Assembly (NCBI GenBank): GCA_023411795.1 | Contig: JAEYOK010000035.1 | Span: forward strand, 124,001 to 188,000 | Direction: 5' to 3' | Length of the DNA: 64,000 nucleotides | Source of the DNA: Bacillota bacterium | Lineage (GTDB): Bacteria > Bacillota > Clostridia > DSM-8532 | In this document: positions 25,999 through 36,000 of the stretch, one piece after another | Numbering within the stretch: the first letter of the stretch is position 1 | How the letters are laid out: each line of letters opens with the position of its first letter | Notes under the pieces: model-generated | What the model was told of the DNA's origin: nothing | The model's input: only the letters and a program-made list of their open reading frames with translations | Databases searched by the model: none | Position numbers and translations under genes: made by a program

Positions 25999-27205
25999 GA
26001 TTAAAAATGCTATTAATAATGCAGTCAAAGGGGACTTCTACAGGAATCGCTTTAAAGACATCGACATAAATAGTATTAATTCAAAAGAAGATTTTGAAAA
26101 GCTGCCTTTTACAGATAAGGATGACTTAAGAGAAGCTTATCCTCTGGGTCTTCAAGCTGTTCCTGATGAGGAAATAGTCCGCATTCATTCCTCTTCCGGC
26201 ACAACAGGAACCCCTGTAATCATTCCATATACAAAAAAAGATGTTGAAGATTGGGCCATTATGTTTAAGCGGTGTTACGAAACCGCTGAAATAACCAATC
26301 TGGATCGTATACATATTACTCCGGGATATGGATTATGGACAGCGGGAATCGGATTTCAAGCAGGTGCCGAGCTTTTGGGTGCTTTAGCTATTCCCATGGG
26401 ACCTGGTAATACAGAAAAACAGATAAGAATGATGATAGATATGAAGTCAACTGTGCTTTGTGCAACATCATCATATGCACTTTTGCTTGCCGAGGAAATA
26501 GCAAAACGCGGATGCGGGGATGAAATCCATCTTAAAAAGGGTGTAATAGGTTCAGAGCGTTGGGGCGAGAAAATGCGTAAGCGTATAGCCAATGAGCTTG
26601 GAGTTAAGCTCTTTGATATATATGGATTAACCGAAATATACGGACCTGGTATTGGCATGAGTTGTAAATATGAATGTGGAATGCATATGTGGACTGATTA
26701 TCTATACTTTGAAATAATAGACCCTAAGACAGGCAAACTTGTTCCCGAAGGTGAAACAGGTGAACTCGTAATTACAACACTGTGTAAAGAAGGAGCCCCC
26801 CTTATTCGCTATCGCACTCATGACCTTACAAGATTAATGCCGGGCAAATGTGAATGTGGCCTTGATTATCCCAGAATTGATACTATTATAGGGCGTTCTG
26901 ACGATATGGTAAAAGTAAAAGGCACCATCATTTATCCAAGCAACGTTGATTCGCTCCTTTCAACTATTGACGGGGTAAGCAGCGAGTACCAAATCATGAT
27001 TGACCATTTATATGGCAAAGATATTTTAACTTTATTTTTAGAGACACCTGTTGAAATAGGAGAAAAGTCATCAGAGCTTGAAAAGATAGTAGAGCGTGAA
27101 TTCAAAGATAAAATCGGGATTACTCCTATTGCAAAAGCTGTAAAGATGTTTGAATTACCGAGAAGTGAGAAAAAATCTACCCGAGTATTTGACAATAGGT
27201 ATTAA
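25976..27205 (+). CDS. paaK: Phenylacetate/arylacetate-CoA ligase
   Basis: PaaK-family ligases activate phenylacetate or indoleacetate to the CoA thioester with ATP via an adenylate. The 409 residues contain the AMP-binding loop IHSSSGTTGTPVIIPYTKKD near residue 76, YGLTEIYGPGIGM, the GELVITTLCKEGAPLIRYRT core and the mobile C-terminal domain. AAGGAG is eight bases from the ATG. Paired with IorAB it allows either ATP gain from arylacetyl-CoA during degradation or activation of arylacetates for reductive carboxylation to arylpyruvates. The Trp T-box favours the second direction under Trp shortage (inference). Confidence 0.93.
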   Translation: MKPEMLDKIKNAINNAVKGDFYRNRFKDIDINSINSKEDFEKLPFTDKDDLREAYPLGLQAVPDEEIVRIHSSSGTTGTPVIIPYTKKDVEDWAIMFKRCYETAEITNLDRIHITPGYGLWTAGIGFQAGAELLGALAIPMGPGNTEKQIRMMIDMKSTVLCATSSYALLLAEEIAKRGCGDEIHLKKGVIGSERWGEKMRKRIANELGVKLFDIYGLTEIYGPGIGMSCKYECGMHMWTDYLYFEIIDPKTGKLVPEGETGELVITTLCKEGAPLIRYRTHDLTRLMPGKCECGLDYPRIDTIIGRSDDMVKVKGTIIYPSNVDSLLSTIDGVSSEYQIMIDHLYGKDILTLFLETPVEIGEKSSELEKIVEREFKDKIGITPIAKAVKMFELPRSEKKSTRVFDNRY

Positions 27206-27218
27206 AACACTTAATTTT

Positions 27219-27260
27219 AAAGCCCACAAGTACGAGTTATTTTCATCGCTTGTGGGCTTT
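27219..27260. terminator. Bidirectional terminator between paaK and thiZ
   Basis: A perfect 12-base-pair stem (AAAGCCCACAAG / CTTGTGGGCTTT) with an 18-base loop lies between convergent genes. The flanking T-runs are short on both sides. Confidence 0.8.
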
Positions 27261-27281
27261 ACTAATTCTCTTAATAAGCTA

Positions 27282-28049
27282 TTATGTTCTCAACAGTTCC
27301 AGAATATCTTTTTTATATTCTGAAAACTGAGAAGTCAGAATCATGTCTCGTTTTCTTGGCCTCTCAAAATTTATTTGTATTTGGCCGTTAACAGTTCCCG
27401 GCCTGTCACTCATGACAATTACTCTGTCCGACAGATAAATTGCTTCATCTATATCATGAGTGACAAAGAGAACTGTCTTTTTATGTTTTTCCCAGACTGA
27501 AATAAGCCAATCCTGCATCTGCATTCGTGTAATCTCATCCAGTGCTCCAAAGGGTTCATCAAGGAGCATTATTTCGCCGTCCATTAGATAAGTTCTCAAC
27601 AGAGCTACTCTCTGCCTCATACCACCTGATAGCTGGCCGGGTCTGTAGTTTTCAAAGCCTGTAAGGCCGAATTCTGAAATAAGTGGCTGAATGTCTTCCT
27701 TTGCTTTTTTTAAGTCACCCTTTTTTATTTCTATGGGTAGCAAAACATTTGACATCATTGAGCGCCATGGCATAAGGCAGTCCTTCTGTAGCATATAGCA
27801 AACAGGAATCCTCTTATACTTCGGATTATCGCTTCCAATGAGTATATCTCCTTCATAATCCTTTTCAAGACCGGCAATTAGTTTTAAAAGAGTGCTTTTA
27901 CCACATCCACTGGGTCCAAGTAGCGAAACAAATTCATTATCTCGTACCTCCAGATTTACATTTGACAACACTCCCAGGCCGCTGCCATCATCATCCTCTA
28001 GGCCCGTATAAACCATATTAAGTTTATTAATTTTAATACTATTGTCCAT
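27282..28049 (-). CDS. thiZ: ABC transporter ATP-binding protein, thiamine-precursor type
   Basis: This 255-residue ATPase has Walker A GPSGCGKST, the Q-loop, signature LSGGMRQR, Walker B IMLLDEPFGALDE and the H-loop FVTHDIDEA, the pattern of nitrate/sulfonate/taurine-type importers. I choose ATG 28049 with AAAGG just upstream; a GTG four codons earlier has no ribosome site. It is the last gene of a three-gene operon behind a TPP riboswitch, so thiamine-precursor (hydroxymethylpyrimidine) import is inferred rather than sulfonate import. Confidence 0.9.
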   Translation of the reverse strand: MDNSIKINKLNMVYTGLEDDDGSGLGVLSNVNLEVRDNEFVSLLGPSGCGKSTLLKLIAGLEKDYEGDILIGSDNPKYKRIPVCYMLQKDCLMPWRSMMSNVLLPIEIKKGDLKKAKEDIQPLISEFGLTGFENYRPGQLSGGMRQRVALLRTYLMDGEIMLLDEPFGALDEITRMQMQDWLISVWEKHKKTVLFVTHDIDEAIYLSDRVIVMSDRPGTVNGQIQINFERPRKRDMILTSQFSEYKKDILELLRT

Positions 28050-28065
28050 AATACCTTTCACTTAA

Positions 28066-29073
28066 CTAATCAATGAATTCATTGGTATAAGCTTTAGTAA
28101 CATCTATTTCCTTTTCAATAAAGCCATTTTCAAACATCCAGTCTGTATAGCGCTGCCAGACCTCTTCTTTTTGAAGGCCCCAGGTTGTGGCATCTGCCTG
28201 ATACCTTTCAGAGAGGAATTTCTGGCTCTCCTTTACCAACTCCTGATTTATCTCAGGTACTTCTTTAATCAATATATCCGCAGCTTCTTCAGGATTTTTA
28301 ATCGCATATTCATAGCCTTTTTTGACACCTTTCATGAAGCCTTCAACAAGTGCCTTATCTTCTTTTAGAATAGTTTCATTAGTGATAACAACTGGGGTGT
28401 AATAATCAAAAACAGGTGCTTCTTTTCCTAAATCAATATAGTTTAAATCCATGCCCTTTTGTTTAGCTTCCATACCTGCCCAGCCTTCGAATATCCAGGC
28501 AAAATCAATCTGACCTGTGGCGCTGGCCTGAAAGAAATCCGCATCTCCGGTGGTCATTATCGTAACTTTTGAAAAGTCTGCCCCCACCTGTTCCATCAAA
28601 TACCTTATAGTTGCCTCTTCCATTTCGGAGCCCCAGCCTCCGTACACTTTACCCTCAAAATCTTTTGGGGATAGGATATTTTTGTCCTTTAATGAGGCAA
28701 AACCGGAAGTATTATGCTGAATTACAGCAGCTATAGAAACCAACGGTACATCGGCTGCCCGTGCATATGTTACATTTTCCTGATAGCTGATACCGAACTG
28801 TGCTTTACCCGATGCAACAATTGTATCACTGGTTCCCTCAGAAGGTTGTATTATTTCAACTTCCAACCCCTGTTCTGTGAAGAAACCTTTTTCATTAGCT
28901 ACATACAATCCGGTATGGTTAGTATTGGGCGTCCAGTCCAATACCACTGTCACCTTTTTAAGTGACCCCGGCTGAGGTTCTGCTTTTATATTAGATGTAC
29001 AGGCTGTAATCCCTAATATCATAATAGTTATCAACAATATTGATATAATTTTTACTTTATTCTTTGCTTTCAT
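28066..29073 (-). CDS. thiY: NMT1/THI5-like substrate-binding lipoprotein
   Basis: The 335-residue lipoprotein (ATG 29073, after GAGAGGTGG) has a lipobox ITAC at Cys25 and the NMT1/THI5 domain: VTVVLDWTPNTNHTGLYVAN followed by EKGFFTEQGLEVEI. The WTPNTNHTG segment is typical of ThiY-like proteins that bind pyrimidine thiamine precursors. It would sit outside the membrane and feed the permease encoded upstream. Control by the TPP riboswitch supports the assignment. Confidence 0.92.
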   Translation of the reverse strand: MKAKNKVKIISILLITIMILGITACTSNIKAEPQPGSLKKVTVVLDWTPNTNHTGLYVANEKGFFTEQGLEVEIIQPSEGTSDTIVASGKAQFGISYQENVTYARAADVPLVSIAAVIQHNTSGFASLKDKNILSPKDFEGKVYGGWGSEMEEATIRYLMEQVGADFSKVTIMTTGDADFFQASATGQIDFAWIFEGWAGMEAKQKGMDLNYIDLGKEAPVFDYYTPVVITNETILKEDKALVEGFMKGVKKGYEYAIKNPEEAADILIKEVPEINQELVKESQKFLSERYQADATTWGLQKEEVWQRYTDWMFENGFIEKEIDVTKAYTNEFID

Positions 29074-29093
29074 AAGTTCCACCTCTCTCATAC

Positions 29094-29906
29094 TTAGTCA
29101 ATTTTCTTTATAAGCTTTTTTTCAGCAATTTCTACTATTTTGTATAGCAGCAAGCTTAAAACTACGATAATAAAAACATCCGCAAAAAGTACCGATGTCT
29201 TAAAGCTTGTCATTGCACGGGTCATATAGATTCCAAGCCCTTGCTTGGCTCCTACCCATTCAGAAATAACAGCTCCAGTAATGCTATAAGTAACCGCTAT
29301 TTTAATACCTGAAAACAATCCGGGTAATGCCTGTGGAATTCTTGCAAGTCTAAAGCTTTTCCACTTGCTTGCCCCCATAACTTTAAGTATGTTGTTCATA
29401 TCCTCATCTGATTTAATTAAATCTTGGGTAAAAGTAATGGTTATCGGAAAGAAACACATTAGAACTACGATTATTACCTTTGGTAAAAACCCAAAACCAA
29501 ACCAAATGGCAAAAAGCGGTGCCAATATAATGAGCGGAATGGTTTGTGTCACAACAAATATAGGATATAATGCTACTCTAACAGGTTTGTAGTAACCCAT
29601 TAATAGTCCAAAGATTATTCCTAGAACAATAGCAATACCAAACCCTGAAAAAGCCTCACCAATAGTCACAAGGGTATGGGTTAACAGCAGGCTTCTTTCA
29701 TCATAAAGTGCCTTAAAAACCTTTATTGGGCTAGGTAGAACAAAGGGCTGAACATTGAACAAATCAACCGCTACCTGCCAAAATAGTACACATAAACCCA
29801 TTATAAAAGCAGGGATTATGTTTAATCCAAGTTCTCTATGCTTCTTTTTAAGTCCTGTATTTTCCGACTTTTTCATTAATGGTGGCATCTTCCTGTTTAT
29901 ATTCAC
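29094..29906 (-). CDS. thiX: ABC transporter permease, thiamine-precursor type
   Basis: A 270-residue permease of the BPD_transp_1 family with about six helices. The coupling motif EDMNNILKVMGASKWKSFRL near residue 170 matches the nitrate/taurine/thiamine-precursor class. The GTG start at 29906 follows GGAGGGGA closely; ATG codons at residues 7 or 11 are alternatives. It is the first gene after the TPP riboswitch terminator and begins the thiX-thiY-thiZ operon, with two or three bases between the first stop and the next frame. Confidence 0.9.
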   Translation of the reverse strand: MNINRKMPPLMKKSENTGLKKKHRELGLNIIPAFIMGLCVLFWQVAVDLFNVQPFVLPSPIKVFKALYDERSLLLTHTLVTIGEAFSGFGIAIVLGIIFGLLMGYYKPVRVALYPIFVVTQTIPLIILAPLFAIWFGFGFLPKVIIVVLMCFFPITITFTQDLIKSDEDMNNILKVMGASKWKSFRLARIPQALPGLFSGIKIAVTYSITGAVISEWVGAKQGLGIYMTRAMTSFKTSVLFADVFIIVVLSLLLYKIVEIAEKKLIKKID

Positions 29907-29982
29907 TCCCCTCCAGTCATTTGGGAATATGAGAGTACCATATCAATGTAAATAAACTTCGGGCAGATTTTTTAGCTTATAT

Positions 29983-30011
29983 AAAACAAAAACCGCCCTA
30001 CAGAGGCGGCA
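29983..30011 (-). terminator. TPP riboswitch expression-platform terminator
   Basis: On the minus strand CCGCC TCTGTA GGGCGG forms a short GC-rich stem followed by TTTTTGTTTT, immediately downstream of the TPP aptamer. Confidence 0.85.
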
Positions 30012-30030
30012 TAAAGTTTTGTTCACATTG

Positions 30031-30119
30031 TGCATTCCCTCCGCTGGTTCTAACCAGATCAGGTTCCAAATGGTCGGGATAAAGTTAATCCCCTCTCAGC
30101 CGGTTCGCCGGCTCCCACA
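30031..30119 (-). promoter_or_regulatory. TPP (thi-box) riboswitch aptamer
   Basis: The minus strand reads GGAGCCGGCGAACCGGCTGAGAGG, split here as a P3-type stem ending CTGAGAG, then ACCATTTGGAACCTGATCTG and GTTAGAACCAGCGGAGGGAA. CTGAGA and ACCTGATCTGG...ACCAGCG...GGGAA are the conserved TPP-binding elements. Binding of thiamine pyrophosphate should expose the downstream terminator and stop thiXYZ transcription. Confidence 0.97.
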
Positions 30120-30139
30120 TGCTATTTATTATTATGGTT

Positions 30140-30168
30140 ATTCTACTTAATTAATTTTATTATGTCAA
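30140..30168 (-). promoter_or_regulatory. Promoter of the TPP riboswitch/thiXYZ operon
   Basis: On the minus strand TTGACA (30168-30163), a 17-base spacer and TAGAAT (30145-30140) form a near-consensus sigma-A promoter about 20 bases before the aptamer. Confidence 0.85.
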
Positions 30169-30223
30169 GAAAAGTTTACCGACAAACCTTTAGGTTCCTT
30201 CCTTCATAATCATTTAGTCTTTT

Positions 30224-31684
30224 CTATGCACAGATGAACACAAACTCCTCGTTCCCCAGTGTTATGCGATCTCCGTTTTTTATTTCTACATCTTCGTTTG
30301 ATTTTATCCTCTCATCGTTTACAAAAGTTCCGTTGAGAGAATTCATATCGCATATATAGAAACCTTCGGGGGTGTTTTTTATCTCGGCGTGGAGTTTTCC
30401 TATGGCGGGATTATTAAGGCAATAGTCCACTTGCCCTTCCAACCTACCCAGCATAAAAGGATAGCTTTTTAAAAAGATAGTTTCAAAGTTGTTTCCCTGA
30501 GTTCTTTTTAAGTGGGGGAGCTTTATGCTTCCACTATCGAGAATAATCGTTCTATCACTATGCGGAATTTTAGGGGCACCTTGTACCATTGATCTTGCAG
30601 GTGCTGCCTCCTGCCTTGCATATTTGGCAACAGGAGGGATATCCTGATTTGCTGTCTTGGTAATAGGGGTAATACCCTGATTTTCTATTTTGACAATAGG
30701 ATTAGTTCCTTGTTTAATCGAAGGGATAACCGGTACTGCAAAAGCTTTATTCACATATACAGCTTTCTGTGGAGCAACCTTCTCAATCTTTTTATCAGAT
30801 GTAAATACCTTTGTATAGACCAGGTAACATACTGCCCCGCCAATTAAAAGAAAACCAAACAACGACACGAGTGAATCAGGATTGCTGGGTGACATGACAC
30901 CTGAAATTACCAGAACTAAGCAAAACAGAATCAATGCACCAATAACCGAGCCCATGATAATATATGATTTGGTTGGATAGCTCAGTTTACTTAACTCTTT
31001 TGTCTCTTTATTATTAGGTTTTATTAAAGGTGGCTTATTCTCTTTTTCCTCAATAACAGTATGATGATTAACCGGAGGATGAGGAGTATCCATAGCAGGT
31101 ATTGGCTTTACAGTGTCCATATCTTTTGTATATGCTCTTAAACTCGATACCTTAAAATCTTTAGTTTTAAGAATCTCAATGAGCCTCTGTACGAAATTAT
31201 CCGATGGTTCATCAGCAAATCTGATGTCGTTAATAATTAAGCTCAACAAAAAGCTTTTTAACGAGTCCAAACTTTGCTCGGTGCCCGATACAGGCATATA
31301 TGCAAAACTCAGTTTTAAATCTTGAGGGTCAGCGAAAATATATAAACTATCAAAAACAATTTGATCAACATCGAGAAGATAATGCTCTAACCCCTCCAAC
31401 ATATTTACAATCTGATTAATAAGGGTTATGATATCATTTCTACTCATCTTTCTTCGTTCCAGAAGCTTTTTTACCGGAACTAAGGATGTAATATCATACT
31501 GAAGATATATTCTACCATCCAGCCCGATCGTATCGGCTTTTAGAATCCCCGGAATGCTATTATTTGCTAGCATTTGAAGCTGATAATATATAACCTTCTC
31601 TTTGCTTTCAAAGGTATATACCATAAGGCTCCGTCCCGAAATGTTTTTAAATTCAGGTATAAGATTTCTAACTATACTCTCCAT
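30224..31684 (-). CDS. DUF6382 and FHA domain membrane protein of the Tad-like operon
   Basis: The 486-residue protein has an N-terminal DUF6382 domain (about 1-195, with YYQLQMLANNSIPGILK and PQDLKLSFAYMPV), a Pro-rich linker, two hydrophobic helices (about 245-295), a second low-complexity linker and a C-terminal FHA domain. The FHA core LGRLEGQVDYCL, then IGKLHAEIK and DMNSLNGTFVN carries the Arg, His and Asn that read phosphothreonine. It is therefore a membrane-anchored phosphopeptide reader, perhaps coupling a Ser/Thr kinase to the secretion machine encoded upstream. It starts about 28 bases after the last TadE-like gene. Confidence 0.88.
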   Translation of the reverse strand: MESIVRNLIPEFKNISGRSLMVYTFESKEKVIYYQLQMLANNSIPGILKADTIGLDGRIYLQYDITSLVPVKKLLERRKMSRNDIITLINQIVNMLEGLEHYLLDVDQIVFDSLYIFADPQDLKLSFAYMPVSGTEQSLDSLKSFLLSLIINDIRFADEPSDNFVQRLIEILKTKDFKVSSLRAYTKDMDTVKPIPAMDTPHPPVNHHTVIEEKENKPPLIKPNNKETKELSKLSYPTKSYIIMGSVIGALILFCLVLVISGVMSPSNPDSLVSLFGFLLIGGAVCYLVYTKVFTSDKKIEKVAPQKAVYVNKAFAVPVIPSIKQGTNPIVKIENQGITPITKTANQDIPPVAKYARQEAAPARSMVQGAPKIPHSDRTIILDSGSIKLPHLKRTQGNNFETIFLKSYPFMLGRLEGQVDYCLNNPAIGKLHAEIKNTPEGFYICDMNSLNGTFVNDERIKSNEDVEIKNGDRITLGNEEFVFICA

Positions 31685-31711
31685 TGTTACCTCCGATCTG
31701 ATTCAGAATCT

Positions 31712-33013
31712 CTATTCCTCAGGTTTTTCATATACACCATATCCTTTTACAAGCCTTACCTCCACATTGTACTTAGCAAGCTCTTTTTGAGCATTTTGAT
31801 AGGCTTCATCCGCATAGCTTTCAGAGTTCTCGGGCATAACTACAATAACTATAAGTTTTTTATTTTTTAATTTTTCTTTGTCGATGAAATCCGGGGTTTC
31901 AAATTCCAGAAGGCGTTTTCCATGCTTTTTTATTTCGCTTTTGATAGCTGATGGACGCTCAGAGTACGTCTTCATAAAGGGATTAAGTGTAAATATATCG
32001 TAAAACTCGACGGTCTGATTTCCATAGTCAAGTATATATGCATCGATGACCGGATAATCGCTTGATGTGGCAGTGGCATGGAGTCCGCTACTGTTTACTA
32101 TTTTGGGGATATGTGTTTTTTCAATCTCTAGACCCCGATCCCAATATTTTTTGTCATTATCCATTTGTGTCCATACACTGTCATCTTTACTCTCTTCCTC
32201 TCCCTCTTCCTCTTCCCTTATTTCCTCTACCTTAACAGATTTGCCCCGTCCTCCTGTCCATGCTATTATTTTGACTCTGTTAGATAAATTAAGCTCAGGA
32301 ATGAGACTGAATGGAACAGGTGCTTTTATTCTGTAAGTAATTATGAATTCCAGAGATTCTGAATCTCCAAAAACGCTGGATTGCTCAAAACTAATTCCCT
32401 TAAGACCATCTTTAATTCCAAGTGCAAGAGCCGGGTCTCCATTCCCATTTGAAATTTTCTTAGTGAGTTCAGAGCCTAGACTGCCTTTCGCAATCAAGCA
32501 CACAAGATGGTTTGTTATTTCATAATTAAGTTTCTGCGCAAAAACAGTCATGAATAATCGTATTTCAGCTTTTGGGTCTTCAATAATTGAACTGACTAAA
32601 CCGGATACTTCATCTAAACTAGTGCCAATACTCTCTGCTTGGCCAATAAGGTTTTCAATATTATCAATTGATATCTGTTCTTCTGAAAATCCCGAAATTG
32701 CTTCATTAAATGAGCCATAAGCATTTATTATCGTATTTTGTTGCTCTTCCAAAGTGCTACTTGCTTCATCAGCCATATTATTTAATTGGTCTGAATAATC
32801 CTTAAGCCCCGACATATGATAAAAATAACTCATATTGCCAATCTTGCGGCCTACCTCTGATAGAGCATTTTGCACGGTATTATATGCATAAAAAACTCGT
32901 ATTATATATAATAGGGATAAAATGAGCATAAGAAAGAAAGGCAGCACTATTGCCGCCTCAACGGTAGCACTTCCTCTTATTCTTCTTGTTTTAATATCCC
33001 TGGCTCCACTCAA
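31712..33013 (-). CDS. TadE/TadG-like pseudopilin with long C-terminal domain
   Basis: The 433-residue protein has a prepilin-like N-terminus: IRGSATVEAAIVLPFFLMLI, with Gly14 followed by Ser and Glu at +5, then one hydrophobic helix. This matches TadE-like type IV pseudopilins processed by a prepilin peptidase. The remainder is extracytoplasmic, with helical regions (50-170), a beta-rich part, an acidic run EEIREEEEGEEES near residue 270 and a C-terminal NTD/ParB-like strand pattern. The start is a TTG at 33013, overlapping the upstream gene by 23 bases; it is uncertain because no strong ribosome site is visible. Confidence 0.8.
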   Translation of the reverse strand: MSGARDIKTRRIRGSATVEAAIVLPFFLMLILSLLYIIRVFYAYNTVQNALSEVGRKIGNMSYFYHMSGLKDYSDQLNNMADEASSTLEEQQNTIINAYGSFNEAISGFSEEQISIDNIENLIGQAESIGTSLDEVSGLVSSIIEDPKAEIRLFMTVFAQKLNYEITNHLVCLIAKGSLGSELTKKISNGNGDPALALGIKDGLKGISFEQSSVFGDSESLEFIITYRIKAPVPFSLIPELNLSNRVKIIAWTGGRGKSVKVEEIREEEEGEEESKDDSVWTQMDNDKKYWDRGLEIEKTHIPKIVNSSGLHATATSSDYPVIDAYILDYGNQTVEFYDIFTLNPFMKTYSERPSAIKSEIKKHGKRLLEFETPDFIDKEKLKNKKLIVIVVMPENSESYADEAYQNAQKELAKYNVEVRLVKGYGVYEKPEE

Positions 33014-36000
33014 CAGATATCATCCCCGACTCACCTTTTTTAAATAAACTCTCCGGCAAGAACCATGTGTTAAAGTCTATCTCAGCCTTTATAAATATAT
33101 ATGTATTGTACTGGTCCACAGTAAGATCGTAATTCCCCGCGACCTCCTGAGCATTAAGCTGTATAAGGTCTGCCGTTCTTAATGCTTTGGTCTCTGCCGG
33201 AACAGCCAACAGCATAAGGCGCAGATAATCAGTATAATCCATCAGAATAAGTCTTCCTGTTATATTATTTCTTCCGCTTTTTCCGGCCTTTCCAAGTACA
33301 CTGTCAAGCTGTCCCTCAACAGCGGTTAATCCCTTATTCAACAAATCATTACCAAGCTTTTTTACGCTATCTTCCAAGGCTTTATATTGCATTGAATCAA
33401 ATATTAAATCTCTTATATACTCTTTTAGCTGAGTCTTTAGTTGGTTTAATTGTGCCGTTCCATAGGCTTTGACAGTACCGAGAATTTCATCGAAAACCTT
33501 TTTAATCGCTGTGTCAAAACTTGTGGTAAAGCTGTCCATATCATTGAATGAAAGATTATCAACAAAGGTTGATCCTATTGAAGCCATCAAATCGTTTATT
33601 TCTGTTTGGTTTACCGAAGTATCGTCACCCAGAATTTCTGTAAGAGCATTTTCTAAAGGTGCAAAAACCTCATCAATTTTTCCATCTATAATACCTGTAA
33701 CTGTTTCCTGAATAGCTTCAGAAGCCTGATCAACTGTATTTTCAATCTTCTCCTGGACAATTTTTTTAACACCGTTAACTAAATAATCCTTCAAATTTTC
33801 TGCCCCCAGATACCATGAGGCAGAGGTTTTTATTAATGGTACAGACTTACCTTTTAGAAGAAAATCTGTATCTACATATGATTCAAGGCCAGCCCATGCA
33901 ATTAATATAAAATTTTTAACAATGGGTATCCCGAATATTGTCCACCCCGCGATGGCAGTGGCTATAGAAAGAGCTGTCGCCACCTTGTCAGGGTCTGTAT
34001 AGACATGGAGAAGGTTAAATATGAGACGAATAGCAAAAATGCTTCTTTTTACACAGCCAATATTTTCTTTCACTGAATTATTCCCGAATAATATGTACTC
34101 GATCTCTGCCTGTTTTAGAAAAGTTTTATCTAGGGGCCTTCCCCAGCCTATATCATGCTCTATACCATCAATAGCTGTCACACATTTGAATGCCGATATA
34201 ATATATTCGTTCATATAAAGGCTGTCAATAAGACCTTCCATTCCATTGGCTACGGCATCCCCGATAAGATCGAATAGAGCTTTAATTCGCTCAATTTCAT
34301 AGTCAAAAAAATTCTTCTCGCTCTCATTAACGGTATCTAATCCCTCAACGGGTTTATCGAAGGGGTTTAAATTAACTGTTTGGTTTTGCTGAGATTCCAG
34401 TATTGCCCTTCCGATTGCCAAAAGAGCATCATCAGAGCTGGTAGCACCTCTCTTAGACGGTAACTTTAAATATCGATTATAAATATCTTCTAAGCTTCCC
34501 TTTATACCATCAATTTCAATTGTTCCCTCAGTCTCAGTCTGCTGTCCTACTTCATTCACAAAACCTACGACGCCCTGACGGACCTCTTCCAGTTCAGACT
34601 CATCGGCAGGTGCATCAGTTTCAGATTTGATTCCGAGATACCTTTGATTGAACCATTTATTAAAGGCTTTTATCTCTTCATTATTCGCAATTGGTTCAAG
34701 GGTGTATTCAGGAATTTCAAAATAGCCTTTCATTTCCGCTATGCTTTTTAATTCTTCAAGCTCGGTCTTAATTGAATTTAAGCCTGAGCTTACTTCATGA
34801 TAATCCTCATAGCCCTGATATAATTTTCCTCCAAATGGTTTGTCCTTAACTTCAAAGGCTGTTTCTAAAGCTTTTTCCAAGCCCTTTTCACTTTTCTCAA
34901 TAACATTTTTAAAAGAGCTGATTATGCTCTTCCATTCCTCGAGCTTTTTTAGATTAGAGGTTAATCTCTCGCGAATCTCTGTAAAAGTTACTTCTTGTAT
35001 TGATTTAAGTTGAACCTCTAAAGACCCGCTGATTTGATCTGATACGCTGCTTTCATAATTCTCAGTATCGTCTAGTAATGCTTCACTTTCCTTATCAAGA
35101 TCCTTCAATTTCGGTTTCAGTTCATCGATAAGTTTAACAACATCATTATGATATGTTATATGATTTGACACATTTAAAAGAAGCCAGTCAGCCTGATGCC
35201 TAGTGTTTTCTGTACACATTTTTGCATTTTCCAGTGCACCAATTGATAAATATAGCCCTTCATCAATTTTTTTCTTATAAGTATTTATTTCGCTTTCCAG
35301 AGTTGAGTACGCGGTATAAGCACTATTACAAGAGCTTTGAGTGTGTGCATAATTCTCTTTCAAATCGGCTATATCCGCTTCTAGAGCTATTTTTTCATCA
35401 TTCAGAGATTTTACCTTATCACCTTTGGCAGTCAATAATTTTTCTTCAGTTGTTATTAATTTAGCCTCTTTTTTTGACAAGTCAGCTGCTAGATTGCTTA
35501 GTTCTTTTTGTATGTATTCATAATCATCCTTTGCTTTTTTATAGCTGTCATATATAGCATTATATCCTGCCTGAGCTTCCTGTACAGGTGTGATATTGTC
35601 ATTTGCAACCTTTATGTTGCTCTCTGCAATGCTTGTATTTGATTGGATTATTAACAGTTTAGTATTTTTCAGGTTATTATCAGAACCGTCCTCCGAACAG
35701 TTGAAAAGTATCATTTTATATTGAAGCATACAACTGAGATTTACCAAACCTTCCCTAATATCATTCATCAGCTTGTCCAGCGTCATCTTGCGTTCTATCA
35801 GGTCACCTTCCTTCATAAGCCCAATCATAACTTTAATTTTTTCATAAAACTCCTGGATAACCTGAACCGGAGCACGATATTTCATAAACTCCACAGCCTG
35901 TTGTTCCAAAACAAAAGGTTCACTTAGATTATAAAATGGTATAACTTCCACCTTTCGTACATTAAACCCATAAAGATCGGTTACACCTTCCATATTTGCA

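Noticed and set aside
27282..29906. Sulfonate/taurine or nitrate importer
   Set aside because: The TPP riboswitch and WTPNTNHTG segment of the binding protein point to thiamine precursors instead.
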